A stretch of 27,758 nucleotides of DNA from Oleimicrobium sp037445575 (lineage in GTDB: Bacteria > Zhuqueibacterota > Zhuqueibacteria > JANLFK01 > Oleimicrobiaceae): the NCBI GenBank assembly GCA_037445575.1, contig JBBIKH010000016.1:1-27758 (forward strand), written 5' to 3'. The position numbers were made by a program, and so were the translations under genes. Under the pieces are notes generated by a model, which made no database searches, had not been told where the DNA came from, and saw nothing but the letters and a program-made list of their open reading frames with translations. Positions 7,718 through 16,261 of this stretch are shown here, in pieces; the first letter of the stretch is position 1, and every line of letters begins with the position of its first letter.

Positions 7718-10700
7718 TTAGAACCCTATCTCCAGACCGGCCCAGATCTGGCGCGCCGGCCCATAGAGCAGACGGCCTAGCCAATCGAAGGGCACATTCC
7801 AGTACCCCTTCGGGTCACCTTCGTCGCCGCTCTTGGGTTTACGGTCACGACCCAGCTCAAAGATCTGCTGGTCGATGTTCTCATAGAACGGCGTCCTGTT
7901 GTAGGCCAGGATGTTCTCCTTGTTGGTGACATTCTGCACTTCCACAAATGGGCGGAAGCGGATGCCGGCCAACTTCCCTTCCCAGGTCAGCCGTAGGTTG
8001 AGCCAGTAGTTCCACGGGCCCTCGCGCATCTTCGGGCTGACGTCAAACCAAGGATCCAGGTCGATGTTCTCGGTGGGCAAGTACTTGAAGCCGCTCATCG
8101 CATTGCCCACTGCCGCGAGCTCGAAGCCGAACGGCATGTAGAACATCATGGTCGCCGCAAAGCGATGGGTGCGGTCAAAGCCGCCCGCCAACGGGTTGTC
8201 GGTGCTCCGCACCACGATGTTGTCCTCACGGTACGGGTAGTAGTCGCCCCACTTGATGGGCAGCTCGGCGTAATTGGCGCTATCAGTCTTGGCACTGAAC
8301 GCGGTGAGCTGCGTGGGGTCATTGCCCGTGCGGGCCTGAGCCGCCTTGATGTACGAGTAGGAATAGGTCAGGCGCCCTGACCAGAATCCGGTGCGGCGCT
8401 TCTCGACCGTCAGCTCAATACCGCGCGAGTCCGCATGGCCCCAGGAGCTCATCAGCACCAAGCCCTGGCCCTTGTACGGGGTCAGGTTCCAGTAGAGGAA
8501 GCCATAGTTCTCCACGTCACGGTAGTAGACGACCGCGTCCAACATGATGTCCAGCACCGGCGCCCACTGCAAGCCAATTTCGTAAGCGGTGGAGCGCATC
8601 GGATCCTGATCCGGCCACACCGACACCATCTGCGGCGAAGCAGAGTAGTTGGTGAAGTTATAGTCGGTGTACAACGACGCAAAGTTGGGGTACTGAATGA
8701 ACTTGCCGAAGGAGTAGTGCATCGCCATGCGATCGGAGATCGGGTGGGACACACCGAGGCGCGGGCTGAAGAACCAGCGCCAACCGACCCGTTCGCCACG
8801 CGCGGGCCGCAGCTCCCACAGCGCGCCGGTCGCATCGGCAATGTAATCCCACGGGTGGAAATCGTTCTTGAAGCGCCGCGTGTCGTTGTCATAGCCGTCA
8901 ACACGAGCGCCCACGTTCACGATCATGCCCATGTACTCGATGCGATCCTGCAGGTAGATTCCGAACTCCTTCGGGTAGAAGGTGTGCTTGTCCAGGTGGA
9001 AGCACTCCATCGGATACTGATGACCAGCACCACCCAACTCGGCCTGCTTGTTGTCCACATCGATGTAGTGATAACGGAACTGGAAGCCGGTCTTGATCTG
9101 GTGGTTAAACGAAACCTGGCTGGTCAGATCACCCTTGACCGTGGTGACGTTACGGGTAGTCCGGCTGTAGAGTGCTGCCGGGTAGCGGGGACGGAACAAG
9201 CCACCAGTGGTCCAGAAGTTGACCTTGTTCTCCATGTAGGTCTGGTCAATCGCGCTGTAGAAGAACGTGCGGTTGGGATCCCTGGGGCCAAGCACCGCGT
9301 CAGGATGCTCGTTCAAGTAGTTGCCCACGTACCCGTTGACCGTGTTCCAATCGATGTAAGTCACGCCGGTGGCTGGATCGGTCTTGGTTACGCCACCCAC
9401 GTAGCGCAGGTACTCCTCCCGCGAGTCAAAGTCGATAAAGTCGCCCTTCTCGTCGATGTCGCAGTAGCCATCGCCGTTGTCGTCCNNNNNNNNNNGTCTT
9501 GTTGCTCTGGCTAATCTGGATCTCGTAGAAGGTCTTGGGCGAGAGGGTGTGGGTCCACTTGGCGTAGGTGACCAGGCCGAGGTCCTTGTACCGCGGCGCA
9601 CCCTCCATGTAGTACAACCACTTGGGGTTGAACTTCCAGTTGACAAAATTGAACAGCTTGCCGCCGTCATCAACCTGGCCGAACAAGGTGACGCGCATGT
9701 CATTGGTCACATCGTAGTGAAGCTTCAAGGTGCTAATGATGCGCTTGTCCAGGTCGAAGGGCATAGCGGAGGTACGCAGGTTCTGGTAGCGTCCGCTCAG
9801 GAAGAAGCCACCTTTTGTGCCGAGCAACGGCAAGGGACCACTCAAGTTACCCTCGATCTCGTAGGAGCGCCCCAATCCCACCGAGTCGTCCGGGTCGTAG
9901 TAGTACTTGTCCTTGCACAGCTGCTCGTTCCAGGTGTAGAGCTGAGCCGAGCGCTGTTCCTTGATCGCANNNNNNNNNNNNNGAGGCAGCCAGCTTGTCC
10001 CTCTCGTCAAAATAGCCGATCTGAACGATGTTGCCGCTGGCGTCCTTCTTGCTGTCCTTCATGTAGTACGGGTTGGTACCAAAATGCTCGATCTTGTCCA
10101 GGGGGGTGCCCCGCACAAAGACCTTGCCGGTGTACTTTTGCCCGCCGGACTTGGTTACCATATTGATGATGCCGGCGGAGGCAGTCGGGTATTCAGCAGT
10201 GAACGTGCCGGCGTACACATTCAGCTCCTGGACGGCGCTGGTGGGCATACCAGTCATCGCCGTCTCTTGGAGTTCAGACCGCCGGAAGGCCTGATAGACA
10301 TGGCCGACGTCCGCGGTACCAAATGCGCCCGTGCCACCGGAAAAATACGTGTCGGACACATCCACGCCGTCGACCAAGGTCTTGGTCTCGTACTTGCGAC
10401 CGCCGCGCACATAACCGCTGAAGGTGCTCGCCGCCGTCTCCACCAGGTCATGTACACTCCCGACCGGCAAGCGGTTGTCGAGCTCCTGGGCTTCCATGGT
10501 GGTCTTGGACTGGGTGAGGGTCTTTTCCACCAGTGGCCGCTCCGCGGTCACGGTGACCGCCTGCCCCTCGATCACTGTGGGCGACAGCTGGAAGTCAACT
10601 TCGGCGGTGAGGCCGGTCACCACCCGCACGCCGGTCTTGGTGACTGCCGTGTAACCGATGAAGGCCGCCTTGACGGAGTAAACACCTGGGGGGACATTGA

Positions 10701-10911
10701 GGATGAAGTACCGACCTTGTAGGTCAGTCGAGGCTCCCATTGTTGTGCCTTCGATGATGACGTTCACGCCGGGCAACGGCTCGCCGGTATCTGCATCTGT
10801 TACGCGGCCAGCGATCTTGCCCGTGACCGCGAACACAGGCACGCTCGTTGCCAGCGCCAAGGCCAGGACAATGGGAACGAACAGCGCCAGTTGTAGGATG
10901 CGTTTGTGCAT
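7718..10911 (-). CDS. TonB-dependent receptor, interrupted by two assembly gaps
   Basis: Three frame-shifted pieces form one protein once the N runs at 9486-9495 and 9970-9982 are treated as gaps of unknown length. The N-terminus has a signal peptide (to about residue 28) and a carboxypeptidase-regulatory-like beta-sandwich (about 31-110, GKIAGRVTDADTGEPLPGVN ... LNVPPGVYSV). A TonB-box/plug region follows (VTVTAERPLV, LVDGVDVSDTYF, SAGIINMVTKSGG), then a long barrel ending in Phe (LEIGF). This SusC-like layout imports large ligands across the outer membrane with TonB energy. Two ATGs are possible: 10917 has GGAGG only 3 nt upstream, 10911 has it 9 nt upstream, so I prefer 10911. No SusD gene accompanies it; the next gene, 40 nt on, is a sorting-domain protein. 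A canonical promoter and a long leader lie upstream. Confidence 0.88.
9449..9484 (-). other. EF-hand-type calcium loop inside the TonB receptor
   Basis: The codons next to the first assembly gap read DDNGDGYCDIDE, matching a canonical EF-hand/dockerin loop (D at 1, N at 3, D at 5, G at 6, D at 9, E at 12). It lies in the barrel part of the receptor, where an extracellular loop is expected. More acidic residues follow (EKGDFIDFDSREE). Confidence 0.6.
9486..9495. other. Assembly gap (10 N)
   Basis: A run of 10 N inside the TonB receptor. The coding frame changes across it, so the true length is not 10 modulo 3. It abuts the codons for a calcium-binding loop, a kind of sequence that often comes in repeats. 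Confidence 0.95.
9970..9982. other. Assembly gap (13 N)
   Basis: A run of 13 N inside the plug-to-barrel transition of the TonB receptor, again with a frame change across it. The protein to each side (FDERDKLAA and AIKEQRSAQLYTW) is good coding sequence, so this is an assembly artefact. Confidence 0.95.
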
Positions 10912-10969
10912 GTCCATGCTCCTCCAGTTTAGGGGTCTCGCGCACAACACTCCTTACACGTGCTGTCTC

Positions 10970-11125
10970 CTACCCTCCGGCATTCACCTCCTTTCCTCCG
11001 CTGGACCAGGACCTAAAAGAAAAGGGAATAGAGCACTCCGGGGCAGCCCCAGTGCCCGGTGTCTCTACTCCCTTTACCACACCACCAATCCTCCCCACTC
11101 GTACATCCAAATGAAGCGTCCGCAT
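10970..11125 (-). CDS. Possible 51-codon leader ORF upstream of the TonB receptor
   Basis: An ATG at 11125, preceded by GAAGGTGA, opens a 51-residue frame starting MRTLHLDVRVGRIGG and ending SSGGKEVNAGG, 58 nt before the receptor start. It runs through the terminator-like hairpin at 11015-11072, so its translation would melt that hairpin. I recognise no family and the peptide is Gly-rich with no clear structure. It may be chance; the only support is the start context and its place in a long leader. Confidence 0.2.
   Translation of the reverse strand: MRTLHLDVRVGRIGGVVKGVETPGTGAAPECSIPFSFRSWSSGGKEVNAGG
11015..11072 (-). promoter_or_regulatory. Terminator-like hairpin in the TonB receptor leader (candidate attenuator)
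   Basis: On the minus strand GGGAGTAGAG (11072-11063) pairs with CTCTATTCCC (11033-11024, one G:U). An inner CCGGG/CCCGG stem sits inside, and TTTTCTTTT follows at once (11023-11015). This has the form of an intrinsic terminator. It is about 180 nt past the stop of the GxGYxYP gene, yet downstream of the promoter at 11190-11218 and about 100 nt before the receptor start. It could therefore end the upstream transcript, act as an attenuator for the receptor operon, or both. Confidence 0.5.
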
Positions 11126-11189
11126 TATCACCTTCGTGCTCCACTCGATGATGCAGGGGGAAACTAGACAGCCAGCTACTTTGCCGCGT

Positions 11190-11218
11190 ATTATAACAAA
11201 TCCGAAACAAAAAGTCAA
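11190..11218 (-). promoter_or_regulatory. Near-consensus sigma70-type promoter for the TonB receptor cassette
   Basis: On the minus strand: -35 TTGACT (11218-11213), a 17-nt spacer, and -10 TATAAT (11195-11190), in an AT-rich island within GC-rich DNA. Transcription would start near 11183, giving a leader of about 270 nt before the receptor ATG. This is 11 of 12 consensus bases. The rest of the 10912-11254 interval holds the leader hairpin and a possible small ORF. Confidence 0.8.
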
Positions 11219-11254
11219 GAGAAAAATTTCATTCAGCGCCTTTCCTGCATTTTT

Positions 11255-13321
11255 TTACCTGCTGAGGAAGCGCTCTGCGAACGTCGGCTGCGTCCCGGCC
11301 ATTGCCAGGAACAGGTCAAGGGGTACAACCTCAAACTCGGGCCCCAACTTGTCCAGAATACCTTTCACCCGCTTCACGTCGCTGGATTCCCGCACATGCA
11401 TCAACAAGAAATAGGGCCTGATCTTGTTGATCGCCGCCAACTCCTGCAAGTCGGCGACCGCTTCCGCCTCGGGCTTGGTCGGCGAAAGGTAGTAGTCATA
11501 CGAAATGAGCGGCCGTCCCTCCTTGACGGCGAACGTGTACGAAGGGGCGTACCCGTTCACGAACCCAATAGCCTCGGGCATACCTTGATAGTAAGCCTCG
11601 ACTACCTCTTTGGTGAGCTCGGTGTTCCCTTCCACCGTTGCCCCTTCTGAGTAGTCCATAATTTCGAATACCCTCAGATCGAGCTTCTCCATGAACTCTC
11701 TCGCCTTGGCGATGAGCCCGGGCAGGAGGTGCGGGGGAACAGCCTTTGGGTACACGTAGCCAGGACCGGAAAGACACCCAATGAAATAGTCGTTGGGCTT
11801 GGCCGTGCTGTAAAAGTACTCCTGGATGGCAGGGGCGAGCCAGAGGTAGTTCATGATCACCTCCCAGGAATAAGGGATCTCCCCTCTCCCAGGGCGGTGC
11901 CAGGCGCCAATACCCATCCCGTCGGTCTGAATACAGGCGATGTACACCTTCTTCTCCGGCTTGTACCGTTTGCCTGGTACGATATGGTGATGGTTCTTAT
12001 ACACGAAGCCAGGAGTTGCCGGCACTTGATGGTCGAAGCTGAGGTTGGGAATGGTGTGTAGCCCCTCCACGCGCAACCCGAAGCTGGAGACCAGCTTGAC
12101 GTGGTCTCTTTCCTTGTCCTTGGCATACGAATGCCACCCCATTACCATCGACATGGGGTTCATCTGGCTCAGGAGCTTCTTGGCAAACTCATATTCCTCC
12201 ACATCCTCCGGCTTGGTGGAAAGGTCGTTGAAGAAACAGCGGTTGTATACCCCCCAATCGGCCACTCCTGGCTTCATAACCGGCCCTGCGTCGCCGCCCA
12301 GCCAGATGATAATATCCCGGCTGCACCGATCCCAGTAGCGGTCATATGCCCACCGGTATATCTGCGCATCGCTCATGCCTTGGAACTTACCCCGCAGATC
12401 CTCCACCGGCCGCAGGCCGCACTGCTCCGCAAGGGGGATAAACTCCTCCGTGACAACCAAGGCCCTTTCTACGCCGGAGATGATAAAGGCGACGATCAAA
12501 GAGGTGCGCACCTGGGGGTCCCACACCACATACCCACTAAGCGCGTCCCTGAAGGTGCGGACAGCCTCAGGCACGGACTTTAGTTCGGTGAAAGTAAAGT
12601 AGCGCTTCTGCTGCATGTACTCAAAGAATGGAACCACATAGTTGAACGGCCACGTCTCCGGGTAGATGAGGTAAAGGAGCGGCCCCTTGCCGTTGGCCAG
12701 CCCCTGGAGGCTGATGAGAAGCGCCTGCTCGCCGAGTCTGCCGGCCACCTCCCAGTTGTCTTGCAGACGGAAAAAGTAGGCCTCGCGCCGGCCGGCCTTT
12801 TTGAGCACAAAATGCAACGGGCCAGTTCGCCGCGTGGAGCGAGCGATTTCGTAGACCAACACATCGCCGGCCTCGCGCAGCTCGTACGTGTGCAGGCACT
12901 GCACTGGAGCAGGCCCCTGTGAGCCGCGCACGACAAACCGCTCCTCTACCTTGAGCACCGCGCCGTCTTTCTCCCAGCGCGCCACCAACTGACGGGTGCT
13001 TCCCACGGGCATAGAGAGGCCCATAAACACGTTCGTCGGGAACACCCTGTCTTTGACGACCACCTCGTTAATGCTGCCGTCTGTACGCAGATCGAGCGAA
13101 TCAACAAATCGCCGGCTGGTACCCCAGGTCTGCACAAGCAGCACTCCATCCTGCTTCAGCGTCACTTCGATGCTGAGAGTGCCGTAGAGGTCGATCTCCG
13201 TGCTCACGTGCGGGAGGAGCTTCCAGGTGCCACTGAACTGTGGATCGGCCTGGGCAAATGCACCAGCGCACACAGCGAGAACCGCCCAGAATCCAAGCAG
13301 TGAGATTCCTATGCGCTTCAT
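11255..13321 (-). CDS. Secreted GxGYxYP-family putative glycosyl hydrolase-like protein
   Basis: A 688-residue protein with a clear signal peptide (MKRIGISLLGFWAVLAV ... GAFAQ). The ATG at 13321 has GGAGG 7 nt upstream; the frame is open further up but without a start signal. The name-giving motif GPGYVYP is at residues 519-525, and a large domain around it has YIACIQTDGMGIGAWH and PYSWEVIMNYLW motifs. These match the GxGYxYP N- and C-domain pair, found mainly in polysaccharide-utilising bacteria; a TIM-barrel-like hydrolase fold is assumed for it, but no reaction is established to my knowledge. An N-terminal stretch (about 28-170) looks like an extra beta domain that begins FSGTWKLLP and is lipocalin-like in feel. 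It follows the GH38 gene by 94 nt and lies upstream of the promoter of the receptor cassette. Confidence 0.8.
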   Translation of the reverse strand: MKRIGISLLGFWAVLAVCAGAFAQADPQFSGTWKLLPHVSTEIDLYGTLSIEVTLKQDGVLLVQTWGTSRRFVDSLDLRTDGSINEVVVKDRVFPTNVFMGLSMPVGSTRQLVARWEKDGAVLKVEERFVVRGSQGPAPVQCLHTYELREAGDVLVYEIARSTRRTGPLHFVLKKAGRREAYFFRLQDNWEVAGRLGEQALLISLQGLANGKGPLLYLIYPETWPFNYVVPFFEYMQQKRYFTFTELKSVPEAVRTFRDALSGYVVWDPQVRTSLIVAFIISGVERALVVTEEFIPLAEQCGLRPVEDLRGKFQGMSDAQIYRWAYDRYWDRCSRDIIIWLGGDAGPVMKPGVADWGVYNRCFFNDLSTKPEDVEEYEFAKKLLSQMNPMSMVMGWHSYAKDKERDHVKLVSSFGLRVEGLHTIPNLSFDHQVPATPGFVYKNHHHIVPGKRYKPEKKVYIACIQTDGMGIGAWHRPGRGEIPYSWEVIMNYLWLAPAIQEYFYSTAKPNDYFIGCLSGPGYVYPKAVPPHLLPGLIAKAREFMEKLDLRVFEIMDYSEGATVEGNTELTKEVVEAYYQGMPEAIGFVNGYAPSYTFAVKEGRPLISYDYYLSPTKPEAEAVADLQELAAINKIRPYFLLMHVRESSDVKRVKGILDKLGPEFEVVPLDLFLAMAGTQPTFAERFLSR

Positions 13322-13415
13322 GTTCGTTCCTCCATAATCAGCCTGAATGTTCCCAGCAGAATCCTCGGCCCCCGGCATTTGCCATACCTGGTGCTGCCCC
13401 GGCAACTCTGCGCAC

Positions 13416-16193
13416 TCAATCCAGCCAGACCTCAATGCTCACAATCTTGTTCTTCTCTGCGGTGAGGAGGACCGTCCGACCCGTCACGTCGGCCGGAGCT
13501 ATGGGTTTTTCGCTCAGCTTGACGAACTGGGCCTTGCGCACCGGACGCCAGAAGGTGATCTTACCATCGACCTTCTCCTCGGTCGGATTGAACACCCGCA
13601 CGATGAGGCCGTCGGTTCGCGACGACCTCTTCACTGCCGAAAGCACCAGCATTGCCGGCTGGATGTCAATGAAGCTGAGGCAAGATGGCAGCTCGCCACT
13701 GCTGCGCCCAGTCTGAGCAAGACGGAGCTTCAGATTGAAGCAATGCGCCTGTTCGTACACACCACCCTTTTCCCAACTCCCCGCATATGGATAGATGGCA
13801 TAGTCAAACACAAACGGCCGCAGACACTGACACATGACCTGGGTCTCATCGGTGGCGACGTTTTCGGGGTCGGCACCGATGATGGGGAAGCGATAGGTGC
13901 GCACCAGCGTGAGCCCTATGGTGCGATGTTCGTCTTCAAACACCGCGTATTCGGGCAACCCGATGTTGAACACTGAGAGGCCATGCCCCTCTCCTTGCAC
14001 GCCGCAGAACATGTATTGCGGGTAATAGGGCAACATCGGCTCCTTCCAGGTGGAGGTGTCCGGCAAGTGGATGTCCCGCTCGGTCACGTCAAAGTGCGTT
14101 TCCGAATAGGATTTCCCGGCGGAGCGGTAACCGGAAGGGAACATGGCGAGCAGCTTGTGATCGCGCACGTTGTTGGTGAGCTCTGTCCGCACCTCAAGGT
14201 AAGGGCACCCTTTCCGGAGGGTGAGGTACGAGGCGATTTCAAAAGGCACCCGCTCCGGGTTGCGGCGGCTGCCGTCCGGTAACGCGTCTTTGGGCAGCAT
14301 CATCGTCACTTTGGCCCGGTACTGGACCATCAACGGGCCGTCGAGGGTCTTGGCGATTTCCGCGGGGGTGCCTATGTTGGTGATCACCTCATCGAGGTCA
14401 GCAGGCCGTTGGGTGGCGTGGTCGCCTACATCGGAGAAATCCTTGAAATAGTGCAGACCGCGATATGTGACGCCGGTCGCCTTGCAAAGCAGATCCACAC
14501 CACCATCCCCACCTATCTCCACTCGCAAGTGCTCATTCTCCATGACGTTTGCCGCCGGCGAAAGGGTGCCATAGTTCAACTTGCGCCCCGGTTGTGGCTT
14601 GATCACGAAGGAGCGGTAACCGAGCCCGGGAACGTCATTGAGCCCGATGGCGCAGTGCACACGACGGGCCTTGTAGGGAATGGGAAACTCGTACGGATTC
14701 TTTACAATAGGGCCAAAGGGGTAGGAACGAATGAACTGCACGGGGAGCTCCGTGCCTGTTTCGTCTTCTACGGTGAACCACTTACAGCCCGTCTCTTCCG
14801 GCAGGTCGATGACGGCATTCACCACCTCTGAGCGCCGGAATTGGGTGGGATTGAAAGCCAGCAAACAGATGGCATCCTCCGGGAGATTGCGATTGTCGAT
14901 CTTGGTGACAATGTGCGCCAGGGACCGTCGCGTCACGTTGTCGGTCAAGTGCCGTACCTGCCTATTGCGGTATTCCACATCCTCATGCACCAAATCCACA
15001 CTGCAGCCGGCGATGCTGTCGTGCGACTGATTGGCCAGGTGGTACTTCCACGCCAAGCGCAACATACCCTCTGGATATTCCATCCCCAGGAGAGCGGCAA
15101 TCGCAGCCCAGGTGTCCGCATTCTTCTGCAACTTGAATTCGCAGGCCCGGTTCTGCTGCTTCAGGTACATGCGCGCACAGAGCATGCCGGGGAACAGATT
15201 CTGCCACATGCCGTCGACCATGGTGTAGCGGAACTCGCCGCGCATGACCTTCAGGTCCTTCGCTCTCGCCTTGACCGCCTGCACGTAATCGTAGAAGGAA
15301 CTGTGGATGTAGGTGTCTCCAGTGCCTAGTTTGTTGGCCTCGGCAATGATCTCCGGAGTGCGCGGGTAGGGGTTGACCTGGTCCATGCCATCAAGATACA
15401 AAAGTTGATCGCAGGTAGCCCCTTTGACCGCATGCGACTTGATCTCCGTAAGCGCGCGCGGTAGATTCTCCAGGTAGAGCTTCTCCAGGTGTTTCCCCTC
15501 CAGAAGCCAATAGTCGAACGGATAGAGTTCCTCATCGCAGGGGTGAAAGGGCAGCTGACCCTCCCGCCAGTGGTAATCCCATTGGAACGGCCACTTGTTC
15601 AATGCCACCGGCCGGTACACGTGCACATACCAGTTGGCGCGCCCGTAGGGGTTCACCGAGCGCATGCCCATAATCCTGCTGCCGTCCGGGGCTTCCCAAA
15701 TGAACTCGTGCTTGGTAATGCGGTCGTTGTTGCCGCGGTAGAAGAACATGTGGTCAAGGTCAAACCCAAGGTAAATCTGGGGCATTTGCGACGACTGTCC
15801 GAAGGAGAACGGGCTGTAACCTGACCACTTCTTGCCGTTCCACTGCTCGGTAATCAAGGTCCCCATGAGCAGGTTACGCACGATCGATTCGCCACTGATT
15901 TCGGGCGTGTCGGGTAGCGTGTACCAGGGGCCTATCTGAATCCGCCCTTCCGCCACCAGGCGTCGCAACACCGCCCCGTTTTCGGGCTTGATAGCGAGAT
16001 AGTCTTCCAAAGGAATGGTCTGGGAATCAAGGAGGAAGTACTTGTAGTCGGGGTTGGTGGTCAGCAGCTCGATCAGCGCATCGAACATGTCCACCAGCAG
16101 CATCCGAAACTCTTGGAATGGGTAGCGCCATTCGCGATCCCAGTGGGTGTGAGATACGACGTGGATGGTGTAGGGAGCTGAGGTCTTGCTCAT
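13416..16193 (-). CDS. GH38 alpha-mannosidase-family protein lacking the usual nucleophile
   Basis: A full-length 925-residue GH38 protein of the bacterial MngB-like type, with no signal peptide (cytoplasmic). Metal ligands are present: H17 and D19 in HTHWDREW, and H391 in NQSHDSIAGCSVD. D271 in LDGMDQ sits where MngB-like proteins have GHDQ and is a candidate acid/base. The nucleophile motif, PDSFG in E. coli MngB, reads PFSFGQSSQMPQ here: F129 replaces the aspartate (codon TTC at 15807-15809). The middle (about 290-400) is the helical domain and the remainder is the beta-sandwich C-domain. ATG 16193 has AGGAG 6 nt upstream. It is the first gene after the promoter at 16233-16261 and is followed by the GxGYxYP gene. 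With this substitution the protein may be inactive, may bind sugars, or may use another mechanism. Confidence 0.9.
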   Translation of the reverse strand: MSKTSAPYTIHVVSHTHWDREWRYPFQEFRMLLVDMFDALIELLTTNPDYKYFLLDSQTIPLEDYLAIKPENGAVLRRLVAEGRIQIGPWYTLPDTPEISGESIVRNLLMGTLITEQWNGKKWSGYSPFSFGQSSQMPQIYLGFDLDHMFFYRGNNDRITKHEFIWEAPDGSRIMGMRSVNPYGRANWYVHVYRPVALNKWPFQWDYHWREGQLPFHPCDEELYPFDYWLLEGKHLEKLYLENLPRALTEIKSHAVKGATCDQLLYLDGMDQVNPYPRTPEIIAEANKLGTGDTYIHSSFYDYVQAVKARAKDLKVMRGEFRYTMVDGMWQNLFPGMLCARMYLKQQNRACEFKLQKNADTWAAIAALLGMEYPEGMLRLAWKYHLANQSHDSIAGCSVDLVHEDVEYRNRQVRHLTDNVTRRSLAHIVTKIDNRNLPEDAICLLAFNPTQFRRSEVVNAVIDLPEETGCKWFTVEDETGTELPVQFIRSYPFGPIVKNPYEFPIPYKARRVHCAIGLNDVPGLGYRSFVIKPQPGRKLNYGTLSPAANVMENEHLRVEIGGDGGVDLLCKATGVTYRGLHYFKDFSDVGDHATQRPADLDEVITNIGTPAEIAKTLDGPLMVQYRAKVTMMLPKDALPDGSRRNPERVPFEIASYLTLRKGCPYLEVRTELTNNVRDHKLLAMFPSGYRSAGKSYSETHFDVTERDIHLPDTSTWKEPMLPYYPQYMFCGVQGEGHGLSVFNIGLPEYAVFEDEHRTIGLTLVRTYRFPIIGADPENVATDETQVMCQCLRPFVFDYAIYPYAGSWEKGGVYEQAHCFNLKLRLAQTGRSSGELPSCLSFIDIQPAMLVLSAVKRSSRTDGLIVRVFNPTEEKVDGKITFWRPVRKAQFVKLSEKPIAPADVTGRTVLLTAEKNKIVSIEVWLD

Positions 16194-16232
16194 AGGGTTC
16201 TCCTCAGTGCATCCGAAAGCAATTTGGCGTGG

Positions 16233-16261
16233 AATGTACCAAAAGCAAAGGCGAAAATCAA
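16233..16261 (-). promoter_or_regulatory. Probable sigma70-type promoter for the GH38 gene
   Basis: On the minus strand: -35 TTGATT (16261-16256), a 17-nt spacer, and -10 TACATT (16238-16233), within an AT-rich stretch. The predicted start is about 33 nt before the GH38 ATG at 16193, and a good AGGAG site follows. Each box matches 4 of 6 consensus bases. Confidence 0.55.

Noticed and set aside
8435..9514. Plus-strand 359-codon open frame
   Set aside because: Antisense to the TonB receptor and even runs into the N gap; no start signal or family.
11255..13435. Longer form of the GxGYxYP protein starting at 13435
   Set aside because: The extra 38 residues precede a clear signal peptide and a GGAGG-ATG start at 13321, so they are untranslated leader.
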